A stretch of DNA of 64,000 nucleotides from Angiostrongylus vasorum (GCA_018806985.1 JADANN010000361.1:1-64000), one strand, 5' to 3'. Counted from the stretch's first letter, positions 35,565 through 49,150 are shown. Program-made: numbers and translations. Notes: a model not told the origin generated them from the sequence alone.

Positions 35565-36590
35565 TCGGAATTTCAGATGTCGGGACAGAAGTTTCGAAAA
35601 AAACAACTTCAACGTATTTATACTTGGACTTAATGCAACCCAAAGGCTCGAAACCTTAATGGAGAATATAACCAAAGAGGTGTTATCGGAAGCACAGTGC
35701 AATGTTGGTTTGGAAGAATTTGTGACAAATCTGACCACGAAAATGAGCGTGGTCGCGAAAATGCTTCTGCTAGTGACTACGATGGATTTAAGGCTTTCAT
35801 GCGAGCTAATTTACGTAAAACTGTTCAAGAACTTGCAGAAAAAACTCGATGCAAGCGTTTCAATTGTTTTGGAACATTTTAAGAAAGTTGGAAAGTGGAA
35901 GAAGCTCAAAAATGGATGCTGCACGAAGTGAATGACAATAAAAAAACCGCCGTTTTCTGGTATCGTCGACGCTTCTTCTGCGCAACCGGAGCGACAGGTT
36001 TCTCCGGCGTATTAAAACATTCGACGAGAAATCATCTACAACAACGGGGGAATGATCAACTCAGTGATTGGACGGCAAAGAAGCTGCTCCCAAAGCTGAA
36101 ATTACACCAAAAAGTCATGCTGACCGATTCGTGCTCAACAGTTGCGTTGATCCATCACAGCTTCCTAACTCTGTGTGAGACTGCTATAATGGAGAAGTTC
36201 GCCGAGTAAATCGAGGAAGTGCACCAGAACTTCAGCAGCTGTGCTCCGCATTGGTCAACAAAAAGGCATCAATCAATTCTTCACGATAATACGTCAAAAG
36301 ACATTACCGACGCTGCAAAGGTTGAACGAGCTGAACTGCTACAAAACTTTGTGTCATTCACCTTATTTACAAGCCTACCGATTAGTATTTCGTTAAGCAT
36401 TCCGACAACTCTATGTAGGAGAAATTTCTATAATTCTCTGAAAGAAATGCTTTACAAACAAAGCCGAGGACGAAACTCTTTTCAGCAACTTTTTTCGCCT
36501 CAAGAATACCAGAATTTTAAGCAATCACTGTATGCTGACTTGTTTCCCATTGGCAGCAATGTGTAGATTACTATGGTTTTTACTTCAATT
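35565..36590 (+). pseudogene. near full-length mariner transposase pseudogene
   Basis: Collinear remains of a mariner transposase across about 1 kb: FRKKQL, then VQCWFGRICDKSDHENERGR (HTH region), RKTVQELAEKTRC, KLKLHQKVMLTDSCSTVALI (core around the first catalytic Asp), ILHDNTSKDI (HDN motif), and an end matching the usual QQCVDYYG terminus. At least four frame changes and several stops. It lies between the 3' end of the TARP-like gene and the large minus-strand gene. Hookworm mariners are known (bandit in Ancylostoma caninum); whether this belongs there needs alignment. Confidence 0.88.
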
Positions 36591-36730
36591 CATAAAGTCT
36601 ATTCGGAGCTGAGATATGCCACTTTAGAAATATACGTTGGAATAATATGGTAAAGTGGTTGCTACTCCTGAATACAAGAAATGGACGGAAAGAAAATCCA
36701 ATAAAAGATGCAAAACGTATGACATTAGAA

Positions 36731-37010
36731 AAAAGGATAAAGCTCTCCATGTCGACCAATCCTTGAGGGATGCGCCATGCATTTGACTTCACTAAGTATA
36801 ATTGGAGGTGATTGAATGCATATCTGTCTGGCCTTTACAATGACTCGGGGTAACCTACCGATGTATCGAGCCAGTTTTGCTATCCTCCCAGACAAGTCTG
36901 CTACCAATTTGCCGACCCAGGTGGGATGGAAGGCTTAGTGAGTCATAAGTGCCGTGATCGATTCCATGTATATGCCGCAGTGGCGCCTCCAACCACAATG
37001 ACATTACACT
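36731..37010 (-). repeat. SINE1 copy 11
   Basis: Minus-strand copy with tail AAAAGGATAAAGCTCTCC at the left. The head is degraded (CTCCAACCACAATGACATTA on the plus strand). Confidence 0.8.
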
Positions 37011-37188
37011 GCCCAATATAGCTTACGAAAAGTGATTTCTCTCATATATAAGATAGATGGAACTTCACTGATGAAGCGCACCAACCAACACGCAAACAGA
37101 ATGTTTAAACAATCCAATCACTGTGTTTACCACGTCCACATACTTCATTGATAACACCGTTAAGTTGGAACGTGCCAGAATATTAGTA

Positions 37189-37477
37189 AATAAAAAAAAG
37201 GATAAAGCTGTCGGCATTGATCAATCCCCTGAGGATGTGTCTTGCATTCGACTTCATTAAGCATCGTTGGATGTGATTTAATGCATATTTGGCCTTTACA
37301 ATGATTCGCGATGGCCTTCCTTCCTGATGTAATGAGCGAGCGCTGCTATCCTCCCAGGCAAATATGGTATCAACTTGCCGACCCCTGAGGGATGGAAGGC
37401 TCAGTTAACTGCTGGCGCGAGGATCGATCCCATGTGTAATTGTAAGGTGCCTACTACCATAGCGCTACACGCGCCCT
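37189..37477 (-). repeat. SINE1 copy 12, with perfect target-site duplication
   Basis: Minus-strand copy bounded by AGAATATTAGTA at 37177-37188 and 37478-37489, a perfect 12-bp direct repeat. The A-rich strand next to the tail and the exact flanks show insertion by target-primed reverse transcription. Confidence 0.92.
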
Positions 37478-38140
37478 AGAATATTAGTAGGACATCAAAT
37501 CTATCAAATCTAGTTACAGAATTAAAGGCACATGGGAAAGGCATTCCCTATAACTAAAACTTCTTAAAAGCTGAAAATAGACTTTGAATTATATTACACG
37601 CAGTGACGAAATCTGGCCATAGCACAAGTTTATGGGTCAAATTAAATGAACTGTGAGCTGGAAATCAAATATACGAACGATGCTTTTAAATTATCGCTAC
37701 TTAGTTTCTTGGAGACTTTATAAATCCAGAAACTAAATGCGGTTGTTTCAAAATGGGTAGTGACACCGATGAAGAACCGGGTATAACACATATCACCTCG
37801 TTCACATCAATACATGCGTTGTTATTCACGTCTATGTACGTTTATGTTCACAATCAGTTGATGCCAGTATATGTGTAGTCAATCCAGCTTCACAGGTTTA
37901 CTGAATTAAGTTGTTACAAAACAATAAACTGAGTGCAAATCGTGTTGAAAACAAGTTTGTATCTAAAGCACTATCTATCTAAACACCCGTGATAATAACT
38001 GGTGAGTCAATAGATAGAGATCTTCTCAAAAGTGGATCAAATAAAAAACAGCAATAAACAGCTTCTGAGCAATGTGGAAATAGGTGAAAATAATGCGAAA
38101 AAAAAAGATAGTCCTCAGGAAATATGTGTTGATTTAAAAC

Positions 38141-41100
38141 TCAAGCAACCTCACGTCCGCGAATTAAATCGCGAAGAAAATCATCTTGATCACGAAGACT
38201 GGCAATGCAAGGTGGCATTTCACCTTCGAACAGAACATCGACAACGTTGAGAAGGTATTTCCTAAATGAGTGGTTGAACGGGATCACCACACCAGCTTCG
38301 AGAATTTCGATACACAATTTGTGCAACTGTTCCATTGGCATGGTGGATGGATCAGTACGGTACATTTTGGGGAACGATCTCCGCATGCCAGAAGGATCCC
38401 TGTGAGGTTTATCGCGATCTTAAATTAGAATTGTATATAGTCAAGTGTTGAGGAAACTTAAGGAACTGTTATTCCAATTCCTATATACATATTTAAACTT
38501 ACCAGAGCGATAGCGCTCATAACCTCGCTTCAAATCAGCGTATATCAAATCTCGAATAGGATGCAGTTCATCCAGCAACGGATCGTAGTCATGCCTCCCA
38601 GATTTAAGTCTTAAAATAAACGGAGCATAAAGCCAGTGCAAAGACATCGTTGAATAACCTAATAAACACACGTCCAACACTGGGTTTCTACCTATAGAGC
38701 GCCGAATGTAAACTTGATTCTAATAATAACCTATAGTCGACCTCCAGATTTTAAGCCTTCTTATACTATATTAATAATGCTTGATTTGAATTGAGATATT
38801 TCATTTCAAACTGAGAGCTAAATTATCATATTAATCGTATACGACTTGTCGGAAATATATTCGGAACCGCATCTTTAAAAAAATCATTCGTAATTTCCTT
38901 AATATTTAGTACCTGAGAACAAGGTCCTCTAAGTCTGTCACTGGTCGTCCTCTTTGTGTATGTGTGTTCAACTGATAAATGAAATGGCTACGCTGTCTAT
39001 AACGAATCATGGTGTCCATATGAAGTTCCAGAAAGAGACGCTAAAACAGTCTGACGATAAAGGCTTTGTAGACCTCAAACTACAGACCTATGACACGAAA
39101 AAAAATCTATGATTTAGAAATGGAATTTACTCAAATTTAACCAATAAGTTCCTGCTTCGTCGCATCTTGCTTTCCCTAATGTAATCATCATCGTGTTCCA
39201 GGTGATCATGAACCATTTGCTACCATCGGAAAGATCAACGAAGTCGAGCAATCGCCGCGTTGTGTTATGTATGAGTACTTGATGTCCAGGTGCAGGAAGA
39301 TGACGTGCATAACGTGGAAGTCGTTCACCGCGATAAAGCCAACGACCGGACTCAGGATGAATGAAACGACGTTCCCTGTTAGAAGATTAATGATTTCGAA
39401 AGCTAAAAAAATGCGCCAGATTAACTAGTAAAAATCCGAAGAACATACTCGACAGGATCATCCCATGTCTGTCCTGCGGATTTCAGCGAATCACAGAATA
39501 TTGTGAGATCCATACGAAGCTTTGATCTCAGTTCTATCGCCTGATCCCTAGAATGAGATAATTCGACTTTTAAAACCATAACATCCCGAGAGGCAACAGC
39601 GATCATAAGCTATTTCATGTGCAGTTCTGGACGTTAAGATACGTCAAGATCTAACAATTGCCCGATTGAAGTTGTTGGACTTCATCTATGAATAAAAAAC
39701 TTGATAAGCCTGTCGACTTCCTAATAGTAGCTAATAAACAGCCACTATTTATGAAGTTTAGGAAGTGAAATACGATACAAAGCCTCTCTTTACCTCTACT
39801 TTTCTTAATTATGATAGTAATTCCTGTTAGAAAACTATGTTTAAATAAAAAGATGATTAAACAATTTAACCTATAACCCAAAAATCTTGCACATCTCTAA
39901 TGATAGTTGATAGACCATGTATAGCGACAACGCGAATGTCTTAGTTCACGCTAAGAATGCTTCTATCGATTCTCCAAATATGAAATGACCAAATTATGCC
40001 AGGCTAAGCTAACATAACCAAAAAAAGTTGAAAAAATGGCCGAGATGGCATAAGTTCTCAAGAACTGCATTTACAGGTGAAAACATAGGATAGTGACAAA
40101 AACAATATACTGTTTTCTCGCCATAGCTGTTAAAAAATGCTTCAGAAGCAATGTTCAGAATGCGACACGGGCTCACCAAAGTGTTACTAGAGTAGTCTGC
40201 GAGTATAAAAACACTGACTTGATAGATCAGTGGACCACAAATAACACAGTACCGGTACAATACGTATTCAATCATCTCTATAATACTTAGTGAAATGGAA
40301 TGGACGGCGTTTCTCTAAATGATAAATCAAACGCATTGTATATACATATAAAAGGGATGTGGCACCTAACGCAAACGGCGCGTGTGGCAAAGTGGTCGGA
40401 GGCGTTCTGCAACACACACGTGGAACCGATCCACCGCCTATGGCCTACCAAGTCTTCCATCCCTCCGGGGTCAGCAAATTGGTACCAGACTTGGCTGGGA
40501 GGATAGTAGCACCGGCTAGATATATCGGTAGGCCACCGCGACTCATTGTAAAGGCCAGATATACATTCATTCACCTCCAAACACTGCTTAATGAAGTCGA
40601 ATGCATAGCGCATCTCTCAGGGATTGATCAACGCCAAAATCTTTATCCTTTTTTATCCTTTTTTACCTAGCGCAATCTTATTTGGACGGTGGTCGGTTAA
40701 ACAACTAAACGATTTCATGCATTATTCCTTCTCCAACATATGTGTTTAACCACGAGTTGTTTCTATCTTTTTTTTTCGCCGTATTTACCTATTTATCTCT
40801 TCTACACATAAATCCGCATGGGGACGTCTGTTTATATCCCGACTGCATGTTAGACATCGATGTGATCAAAAGCCTATAATCAAGTGATTTGGAAGACCAC
40901 GGGACACGGTTTTGTGACAAATCAAACAACTAAGCCTCTCTTATAAACTCAGAAAATAGAGAAAGTTACCCATAATTATATATTATACATCCCTAAAGGA
41001 TAGCTGAACAAACTACTAGTATCTATGCTCTCACCAAAAATTGTTAAAGGAAGTCTCTTATACGAGAAACCTTGACATATTGCGCGCCATCTGACTGACC

Positions 41101-44100
41101 ACAACCCAGTGGACATAAAAACCGAACAAACTCTAAACTTCTAAATACATTTTATTCAGCTCAATCATTTCTACAAGTCTACGCAAACACCAGTATGTCA
41201 GCTTCCACGTTCGAATAAGCCGATGCTTCGCGTGTATTTGCACTCTCAAAGTCAAATCGAGTAGATAACTGATGAGTTACGAACGCAGTTTAAATCCAAA
41301 AAGAAAAGGATAGCATACCGTGTCCAGATGTAGAAGGGATCCACTACTTTTATCCAGTTGTTTCTCGTACCCGATACCTCATCTACGTCGTCAAAATCAG
41401 GATTGAGAAAGACGTCAATATGAAGACGATGCCAGTTCTCATCCACCCGAGGATCCTGAGTGACCAACAATTGCATGACACAAACAGACACTTAGATGGT
41501 AGTGACAAATGAGGAATTTCCGTCTTCTAAGATTTTCACATATGTGTTTCAAAAACAGGTGTTTTCGTTGTGACGGCGTGAAAAACAGGTGATGGCGTAC
41601 TATCTCTAGGTAAGACTACCCAAACCTAAAAGAAATACGGTATTCATTTCCGATGAGAAGCCCACTTAAAACTAAGCCCACTCCAGGAAACATGACAATC
41701 CAGGAAGAAACCCATTGCCAAAGCAGTGTACTCCCTCTTATTCACAACGGTAACCAAATAGCTGTGAATTTTTTCTTTATACGACCAGTCTTCACGTTTA
41801 CTGCGCATATCAGCACATCCTACATTCCATTCGTTTCCTCGCATCGACCGTCCACTAAGGTCTTACAATTTTATGTGTTGCTTCAGCTGATGCTTGAAGA
41901 TTTTTATTTCATCTTGAATATCGTAAAATGTGCTCTGAGTCGACTCTGCCTGGACTTCTGAGATAGCCAGACTGGGGGCGTTCCCAATTAAATTGCAGAA
42001 AGTGATTTTTTTTTCTCGGACAAGTCCGGTACCAATTTCCAGGCCCGAAGTGAGGAGGCTTGGTGAGCCCGGAGCGGAATCGAAATAGCACCGTGATCGG
42101 GATGACCAACATCACTATCATTGTGCTACCCCCTTCCCTCGTATTACCTGTGAGACTACCAACTACCTCTGAATACTTTTTAGATTTCTCGAGGCTCAAG
42201 AGAGAAGGCTTTGTCATACCAGAAAGGCGCCGACTACATAATCTAGGGTTCACACGGTTCCTTGCGAACACGGTCCATTAAAGGATAAAGTCCGATTGAA
42301 AGAACACAACTGCGTAGCTTCGACGAATTTCAGAAGAAAAAAACTACCACAAAAAATAACACAAATAAAAAAAACGTACGATGCAAAAGTTAAGTTGAAA
42401 TGTGAGGCGAGGATAGGAGAGATGATAGTGCAACATCAGCGCATACATGTTGTTGAAGCATCTGAAAATTGAAAATTTAAGGGAAAAAACGAGTGTCAGA
42501 GCTAATCAATATGTCAGAGACAAGTCATATTTATGTCTGTGATTTGTCTGTAAACTTACTAAAGCGCAGACAGTTCACAGAACTACAAAGCCTTTAGATA
42601 TAGCGATTGCTAAACAATAAAAGACAAGACACAAAAGGTTGTTTGATTTCATAAAGGTATGTTGTGCATCGGTGTGCCACTTCAATCACAAATGCGACTG
42701 CACATATGTTACCACGACGATTCGTTTTCCTCAGAAGAAGATATTAGTGTTTTAGCATTCACATACGAACTTCTTACATTGATCCGAGAGAAATGAAAAG
42801 CTAGTTCACCTGCCTCGAACATAAGGGATAAACGATAAAGCTCTCGGCGTTGATCAATCCCTGAGAGATGAGCTATGGATTCGACTTCATCAAGCATCGT
42901 TGTAGGTGACTGAATGCATATCTGGCCTTTATAATGACTCGCGGTGGCCTACCGACGTTTCGAGCCAGTGCTGCTATCCTCCTAGACAAGTCTGGTACCA
43001 ATTTACCGACCCGTATGGATAGAAGGCTTGATGAGCCAGCGGCGTGGGGATCGATCCCATGTGTGTATTACAGGGTGCCTCCGACCACTGCGCCACGAGC
43101 GCCGCTATGTTCAAGGCATATGGGTTATGATACATGCTTCAAACGTTTAAAACCACTTCGGCAAGAGCGATGCTTCACTGCAGTATGTCATCGCGTCACC
43201 AAGTCACTAGCAACATACGTACTTTGAGGTATTTGTGGCAAATCACCAAGAAGTTCATAACCAAATAAGCAATACGTAAACTAGTCAGATCACTAGAATT
43301 TCACGGATACCATTCAAATAAGCAACTATGTAGACTGCATAATATCCTCCATAAACGGATAGAAATAACCAGACCAGGATGTGCTGTTCCGCTCATTCTT
43401 ATACGAATTATAAACCTCGCACTGATTTGACCAAAAACCTACAACTAACAGCCTATAACTAGAAGACGGGACATGGAAGGAGATTCGGAGATGCATGCAA
43501 CAGATAAGTCTATGGGACTACTATTCTATCAAACAACATGTCGGCAAACTAGTCGTGGGAATCACTCACCAAAAGCAGCCTTGAAAAAAAAAGTGAATAA
43601 TTTATGTTTTGAAATAGCCCACAATGCTCTCCAAGCACAATCAATGCATGCGCGACGGCGATATAAGTCATCAACGAGTTTTACGTTAATCCATTTCTCA
43701 GCCATGTACGTCTGCTCCTCATACCATGGGATTCAGCATAGGCTTTTATGTCTTACAGTGTAAGGTCGCCACTAGTGAGCATGTCAACATACTCTGTGAG
43801 AAATACAGCAATTTCACAGTCAGAACTTCGCTATTACACAACAACAACAACAACAACGACCATGTCAGTGTAATGAGTGGGGTTCGAAAAGGCGATCCTA
43901 TTTCGCCAAAATTTCCGTAGTCAACCTCGAGAACGTAATGCAAAAATTGTAACGGGACAGCATGGACCGATGCTCGGCAATTACCTAATCGTTGCTTTGC
44001 TGATGATATCGTTTCCATAACACCAAGGATTAGCCAGGGTGATGACCGAATTTGAGGACGTTTGTGGATAGACTGGTCTACGACTGAATCTCACGAATAT

Positions 44101-47100
44101 GATGTCCATGAGAAACGGGTTTTTTTGTCATGTCCATTGACGATCAACCGAATGAATACCTCCCAGTTCTCTAGTTAAAAATATCAGCTGAGAAATTAAT
44201 ATAATCAATAACCTAATCTAGAGCTGAGCAAAAGGAGATGAGCGAGTTGTGGAGCACAAAGAGGAGAGAAAATATGAATAGGATAAGAATTACGCGGTTC
44301 CGTAGCCACGTCTTCGACTGTGAGATTTTCCATGCCTCCAGACATTCCCCATATTTCAGAAAGCTGAAAGCTATGTAAATATGATAAAGTATCGAACAGT
44401 GGTATCAAAAAACGGTATACCAGAAGTACATCGAAAATGAGAAGGCGAATCAAAATCTGTTAAGAATCCAACAATAAGAGCCACTTGCACGAGCAGAGAC
44501 ATGTATGAACTCAACTAAACCAGTCAGATAAAGCAACTTACTCACAATCGCCACACAGAAACCTTTAGCGATTTTCTTTTTTAGGATTTTACACAAGCAA
44601 CGACACGTGATACCGTAGTGTTACAAGCATCAAAATGTAATTATCCAAAATGAAAATTAAAAACTCAACTTCCACAGATGATACACCTGTCAGTTTGATA
44701 CTGGTCCACCACCGTCAACCAGCCCATTTTGTGAACCTCCGTTAAGCTTGCGAAGCTCGAATTCTGCAAACACTACAGCTAACGCGATGAAGAATAGAAC
44801 ATTTTCCATGCATTCGATTCCAAACACCACTGAGATTATTCTCAACCTTTTTATTTACTGTCTATTCTTTTTTAATGGCAGGGTATGTTGTGAAATATAA
44901 CTTCTATAACGCAGAGATATTTGCAAAACTCCGCTGAGATTGCTGAATGTATATTTGGCTGATACAGTGATGTTCAGAGCCCATGGATGTCTCACGTCAG
45001 AATTTTTTGTCCCTCTAGACAAGCCCGGCAACTCGCCGACCCCGTAGGGATTGGGGGGTTGCTCTAGAACGGCTGCATGATGAAGCCAACGGCTAAGTGT
45101 GTATTACAAGGCACCCCTAATCACAGCGCTAAAAGTACGCGTATTACGTGTAAAAGGAGATGGATCCTAATTAAATGATTAAAACGGGATTACTCTTGGT
45201 ATCGGTTTTCCTTTAAAAACTGCGGCTGGTTCATCATCAGCATCACAAGGAGCCATTCCAGAAGAAATGCGATATGTTATAAGTGAAGGAATCTCCAATC
45301 GTAACCAATTTTGAATGATGATGAGATGCATTCTACTCATACTTTTCAATGGGCGGAAAACTAAACATGAAACTGTAGGTGAAACAAAGTCATAAAGAAT
45401 ACTAATGGTTGAACACAGTTCAGGAATTAATGAGAAAAACTGCGTACTTGCTTCAATTGTCCGAATGTGATTGACATATTTTCCATCGTCTCCAGGACGA
45501 AAAACTCCCAGATATGGATCGACAGTTCGCTTAAGTTCGACTTGTTGAGGAATAGCGTCCTCCAACTCTAAAGAAACAAGAGAAAAAAGCGAACAAATTA
45601 TCTACGTGGCACGATGGATAGTTAAACAAGTTGAAATTTATCCAAACCCGAATAAGCCGACAATTCGTCGTCACCATCGACTCCATCAGATGACCTTGCG
45701 CTGTAAAAACATAGAGTGAACTCTATTTTTACACATCGTATTACGGAAAAAGTCTCAACTTACGTCCTCTCAGAAAGAATGGAGTCAGACTCGTCATCAT
45801 ATATGGGACCACAAACAACTCTCATTTGTAAAAACGGATTTGTGTGAAGACGCTGCAATTAATTCACTGCTCCATAAAATGAATTGTTTCGATGATGGAA
45901 AAGAAAATAGATCCTACCTTGGTCCAGTATTCGAGTTCTGATATAATCATTGGAGAAGAGATATCGCTGTTCAATCTCTCTTGTTCGCTAGAAAAAAAAA
46001 CAACTCAAATAGTCGTAGTTACTACCGAAAAACTAAACATCTGTTATGGAAAGAAGAAATTATACAAACATTAATGTCACATTGTTTTCTCCAACGATAA
46101 AACCACCATTCCATGAGGTATCTCTTCTATAAAGACATCTGGCTCCAAAAAGGATATGCTCGAAAGCAACTGTATCATCCTGGTTAACAGCATCGGTACG
46201 TACAACACGATTGGGCAAATGGCGAAGAGCATGACCTGAAATGAGGAATCGAAAAAGCTACACGTGTTCTCTAAGAGCCGAAACAACAATTTAATGTTCG
46301 AATCTCGTGTTGATATGGGAATAGAAAACAAGTACAATTATTACCGTTGCAGCACAGTTAAGGCAGAAATAGCTAAATGCATACTTGCAAGGTCTTACCA
46401 TCAACCTGAATACCCTTCAAGTTATTGGTCACGTCTACCCTCACTAGAACGTAAACTCGAAGATCGGAATCTCCAGAAATTGTAGGCACGTCTATGGAAA
46501 CTGGTTGCAGCGGAAAATTTACACAAACAGTGAACGTAGCTGAGGGAAGCCGCTCCTTTAACAAATATGTGTTATATAAATATAAATATATAAATCTGAA
46601 GCCTTCCAGTTGCTGAAATCTGGAAAAGAAAGCAGTGTGAATGTACCGCACGACCAAACTCCTCTCCTTTTTGTTGAACGGTATAAACTTGTACTTTTGC
46701 AAGCCGTTCTCCTTCAAGCAGATTGTGACAAACCATTCTGAAAGATAGCGTAGCAGTATCTTCAAGCACAGATGACCTACATACACTACGATCGGGATTA
46801 CTAGTGCCATTCAAGAACTCGGTGTGGTTTTTAACAACAGAGGGCACTGCCATGCCACGAGCTCTGAGGAATTTTCGATAAGCCAGGCTGCGGTATAGAA
46901 CTTGTACATCGTTAGTCCTTTTGAATGCCGCAAGTGTTTTGATTGAGAATCGGAAACTTCGAATATCGCCACATCGCTGGATTTCTTCCTCTACCGAGGC
47001 TCTTGATACGAGCGCTTCTATTAACTCAGAAAGATGTCTCTGTCGTTCCTCTACATCTTTGTGAACTGCTTGAACTGGTCCCCAAGGCCACACCAAAGGT

Positions 47101-48128
47101 GGCTCGCGTTCCCCAAACGTGTATGAAGGAGTTGGCCTGTCAGCAAATGCCATGCGATATAAGAGGTTCCTACGAAGATATGGTTGAAACACGGGACGTG
47201 TACCAGCATCCAGCGTCGACATGGCTTTATATGTTCGAAGGGATGCTGGAATGAAGTACAGTAGAGAAAAGCACTCCACCTCTTAATAACCTAATCAAAA
47301 CAGGCCAATTTAACTCACATAACATCCTATCACGAAAATCAGCCGATGTCATTCCATTCAGTGCCCGCGCGGTGAGCTCCCTAAGGTGCTCCTGCGAATC
47401 CTGAGGATGACCGTTTTCGTCGGCGCCTTCATCCGGTTTCGATATGCTTCTAAAGAATACTCCAGATATGCTAAAAACAGTAAAATTTCCATCAGCTAGC
47501 TTATTATTGTATAAGCGAACACCTGGATTTTGTCGGAGTAGTTTCCTTTGACGCCTTGCCTCTGTTCTAAAACGATACATGTCTTCAATGAGAAATTCGG
47601 GAAACTGAACAACTTGCTATTCTCATCACATTCGCAAGAGAAACCCGCCCAATCGTCGTGCGATCGCTGCTCTTTGTAACCGTTTTTGTTCTTAGAACGC
47701 TTAGCAATGGAAATATGCCTTTGGTTATCTTCATAAATCTGCCTCAGCAAAGTGGAGAGCACAATTTTCGCGTCATCTATTTCAGACACATGAAAATACC
47801 CAGAAGCGATAATCAGCGCCAAAGTGCAGAACTAGACGAAAATGAGGTCATTCCTGGTCGATTGCACGAGTTGTTTTCATAGCCGATATTAGAAAGGACG
47901 AAGAGATCAAGTTAGTATGTCACTTACCAATCTTGATAGATGAGAGATGGGTACCAGCTTACAGGCAGACGCAGGACGTACATCTTCGTCTCCAACTCCA
48001 TAGACGTCTTTCGTTCTTCTCGAACTTGGTTGCGATTGATGCTCAGTCTCTCCACCAGGCCTCTGTCCAATCATCATCGACTTTGCCTTAGCTTTACCCT
48101 TCCCTTTGTTTGGTTTCTTTCGACCCAT
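38141..48128 (-). CDS. large multi-exon gene, product not recognised
   Basis: About 18 exons are readable from ATG at 48128: 48128-47928, 47831-47630, 47582-47319, 47245-46647 (about 199 codons), 46555-46399, 46235-46081, 45987-45918, 45852-45764, 45700-45648, 45567-45448, 45372-45194, 44363-44213, 41455-41319, 39547-39449, 39375 to about 39190, 39040-38913, about 38679-38503, and 38399-38141 ending in TGA. Most neighbouring phases agree, for example 45852 through 45194, and 41455 through 39375. Four junctions do not: 46081/45987, 44213/41455, 38913/38679 and 38503/38399. The N-terminus is basic (MGRKKPNKGKGKAKAK). The rest is mixed and soluble-looking, about 1,100 residues, with no signal peptide and no clear membrane segment. 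Distinct phrases include VDPYLGVFRPGDDGKY, IWGMSGGMENLTVED and LPAPGHQVLIHNTTRR. I do not recognise a family. Introns between 38.9 and 44.2 kb hold SINE1, SINE2 and RTE copies. The true 3' end could lie further left. Confidence 0.7.
40375..40664 (+). repeat. SINE1 copy 13, with target-site duplication
   Basis: Head GGCGCGTGTGGCAAAGTGGT, tail with three TTATCCTTTT units. Flanks ACCTAACGCAA (40364-40374) and ACCTAGCGCAA (40665-40675) match in 10 of 11 bases. Lies in an intron of the large minus-strand gene, opposite to its sense. Confidence 0.9.
41781..42138 (-). repeat. SINE2 full copy
   Basis: Minus strand head GGGGGTAGCACAATGATAGT with A box-like order and TTTCGATTCCGC as B box; same ends as the 12512 copy. 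Inside an intron of the large minus-strand gene. Confidence 0.75.
42825..43103 (-). repeat. SINE1 copy 14
   Basis: Minus-strand copy in an intron of the large minus-strand gene, same sense as the gene. Tail at the left (GGATAAACGATAAAGCTCTC), head at the right (CTCCGACCACTGCGCCACGA). Confidence 0.85.
43765..44175 (+). pseudogene. RTE reverse-transcriptase fragment
   Basis: Reads CEKYSNFTVRTSLL, an Asn run coded by AAC repeats, then GVRKGDPISPKFP (RT motif before the palm). After a frame change it reads RCFADDIVSITPRISQG, which holds the FADD catalytic motif. Truncated at both ends with stops between. It lies in a long intron of the large minus-strand gene, in the opposite orientation. Confidence 0.8.
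44840..44937 (+). repeat. TIR-family end fragment
   Basis: CTTTTTATTTACTGTCTATT through GGCAGGGTATGTTGTGAAAT to TTTGCAAAACTCCG, then broken by a SINE1 fragment. Confidence 0.75.
44940..45138 (-). repeat. SINE1 copy 15, truncated at its 3' end
   Basis: Only the head and the front of the body remain, joined at 44937 to a broken TIR-family element. It lies just downstream of exon 45372-45194 of the large gene. Confidence 0.65.
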
Positions 48129-48869
48129 GAATAAGCAAGTTTTCTAAAAAGAAAGTACATACACGTTATGGACGCTGGAGACCAACCAAACATTGCTAGC
48201 TATGCGGAGAGTTTAGACAAAATACTTCGATGGTGACCACAGCAAACAACGTCCGTGGTTAAATAAAGGCTGTTTGGTGAATAAACACAGACCGATTGAC
48301 CAGAGTTACATGAAGTGTTAGAAAGACGACAAAAACAACCAAGACTGACACTATAAATACCTTTATATTAGGCGATTTATACCATAGGTACAGAGCACAA
48401 TGATTTTTGAATATCGAAATTTGTAAGTGCCTTGATGGATCCAAAGAAGAATCGCGGCCGGCTGTAATATCGGCACCCGCCGGCACATCTGAATGAGTCG
48501 ACGGCCGGCGACAGCGCGCCATCCGTGTATCGATCGGCAGTGCGGTGATGCCATGGGCTCTGCATCTGTCCACTTGCCTGAGGAGACCGTGTGCATCCAA
48601 GAAATAGATATCGATCTTCCTGTCACGTTCTCTGCCCTCTGTAGTTCACTTCTTTTTTAGAACCTGGCTCCAGCATGCTTAATATGTCAATGTGGGGTCG
48701 TACTGGGCAACAAGAATTGGAGGTTTTCTTGTTTTCCTGAACACTTTCGTCGCTTTTTGCTGTACAACCTTGAATGAACGAACTAGCTAAGAATTAAATT
48801 AGGGTTTATGTTGATATTTAGAACATCATACAAGAATCAGCGTAACACATGAATCGAAATACGTTAAAA

Positions 48870-49150
48870 AGAAGCATAAAGCTCTCGGCGTTAATCTATC
48901 TCGGAGGGATGCGGCATGCATTCGACTTCATGAAGCACCGTTGGAGGTGATTGAACACATACCTGGCCTTTACAATGACTCGCGGTAGCCTACCGATATA
49001 TCGAGTCGGTGCTGCTGCTCTCCCAGACAAGCCTGGTACCAATTTGCCGACCCCGGAGGGATGGAAGGTTTGGTACGCCACGGGCGCGGGGATAGATCGA
49101 TCCGATTTGTATTGCAGAGTGCCTCCGATCACTGCGCCACATGCGCTCAT
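48870..49150 (-). repeat. SINE1 copy 16
   Basis: Minus-strand copy about 740 bases upstream of the large gene's first coding exon. Head and tail are both present. Confidence 0.85.

Noticed and set aside
46943..47254. 103-codon plus-strand ORF
   Set aside because: Antisense of the largest exon of the minus-strand gene.
38141..48128. assignment to a ciliary C2-domain protein (CC2D2A/MKS-6 type)
   Set aside because: A few short resemblances were noticed but no collinear alignment could be made.
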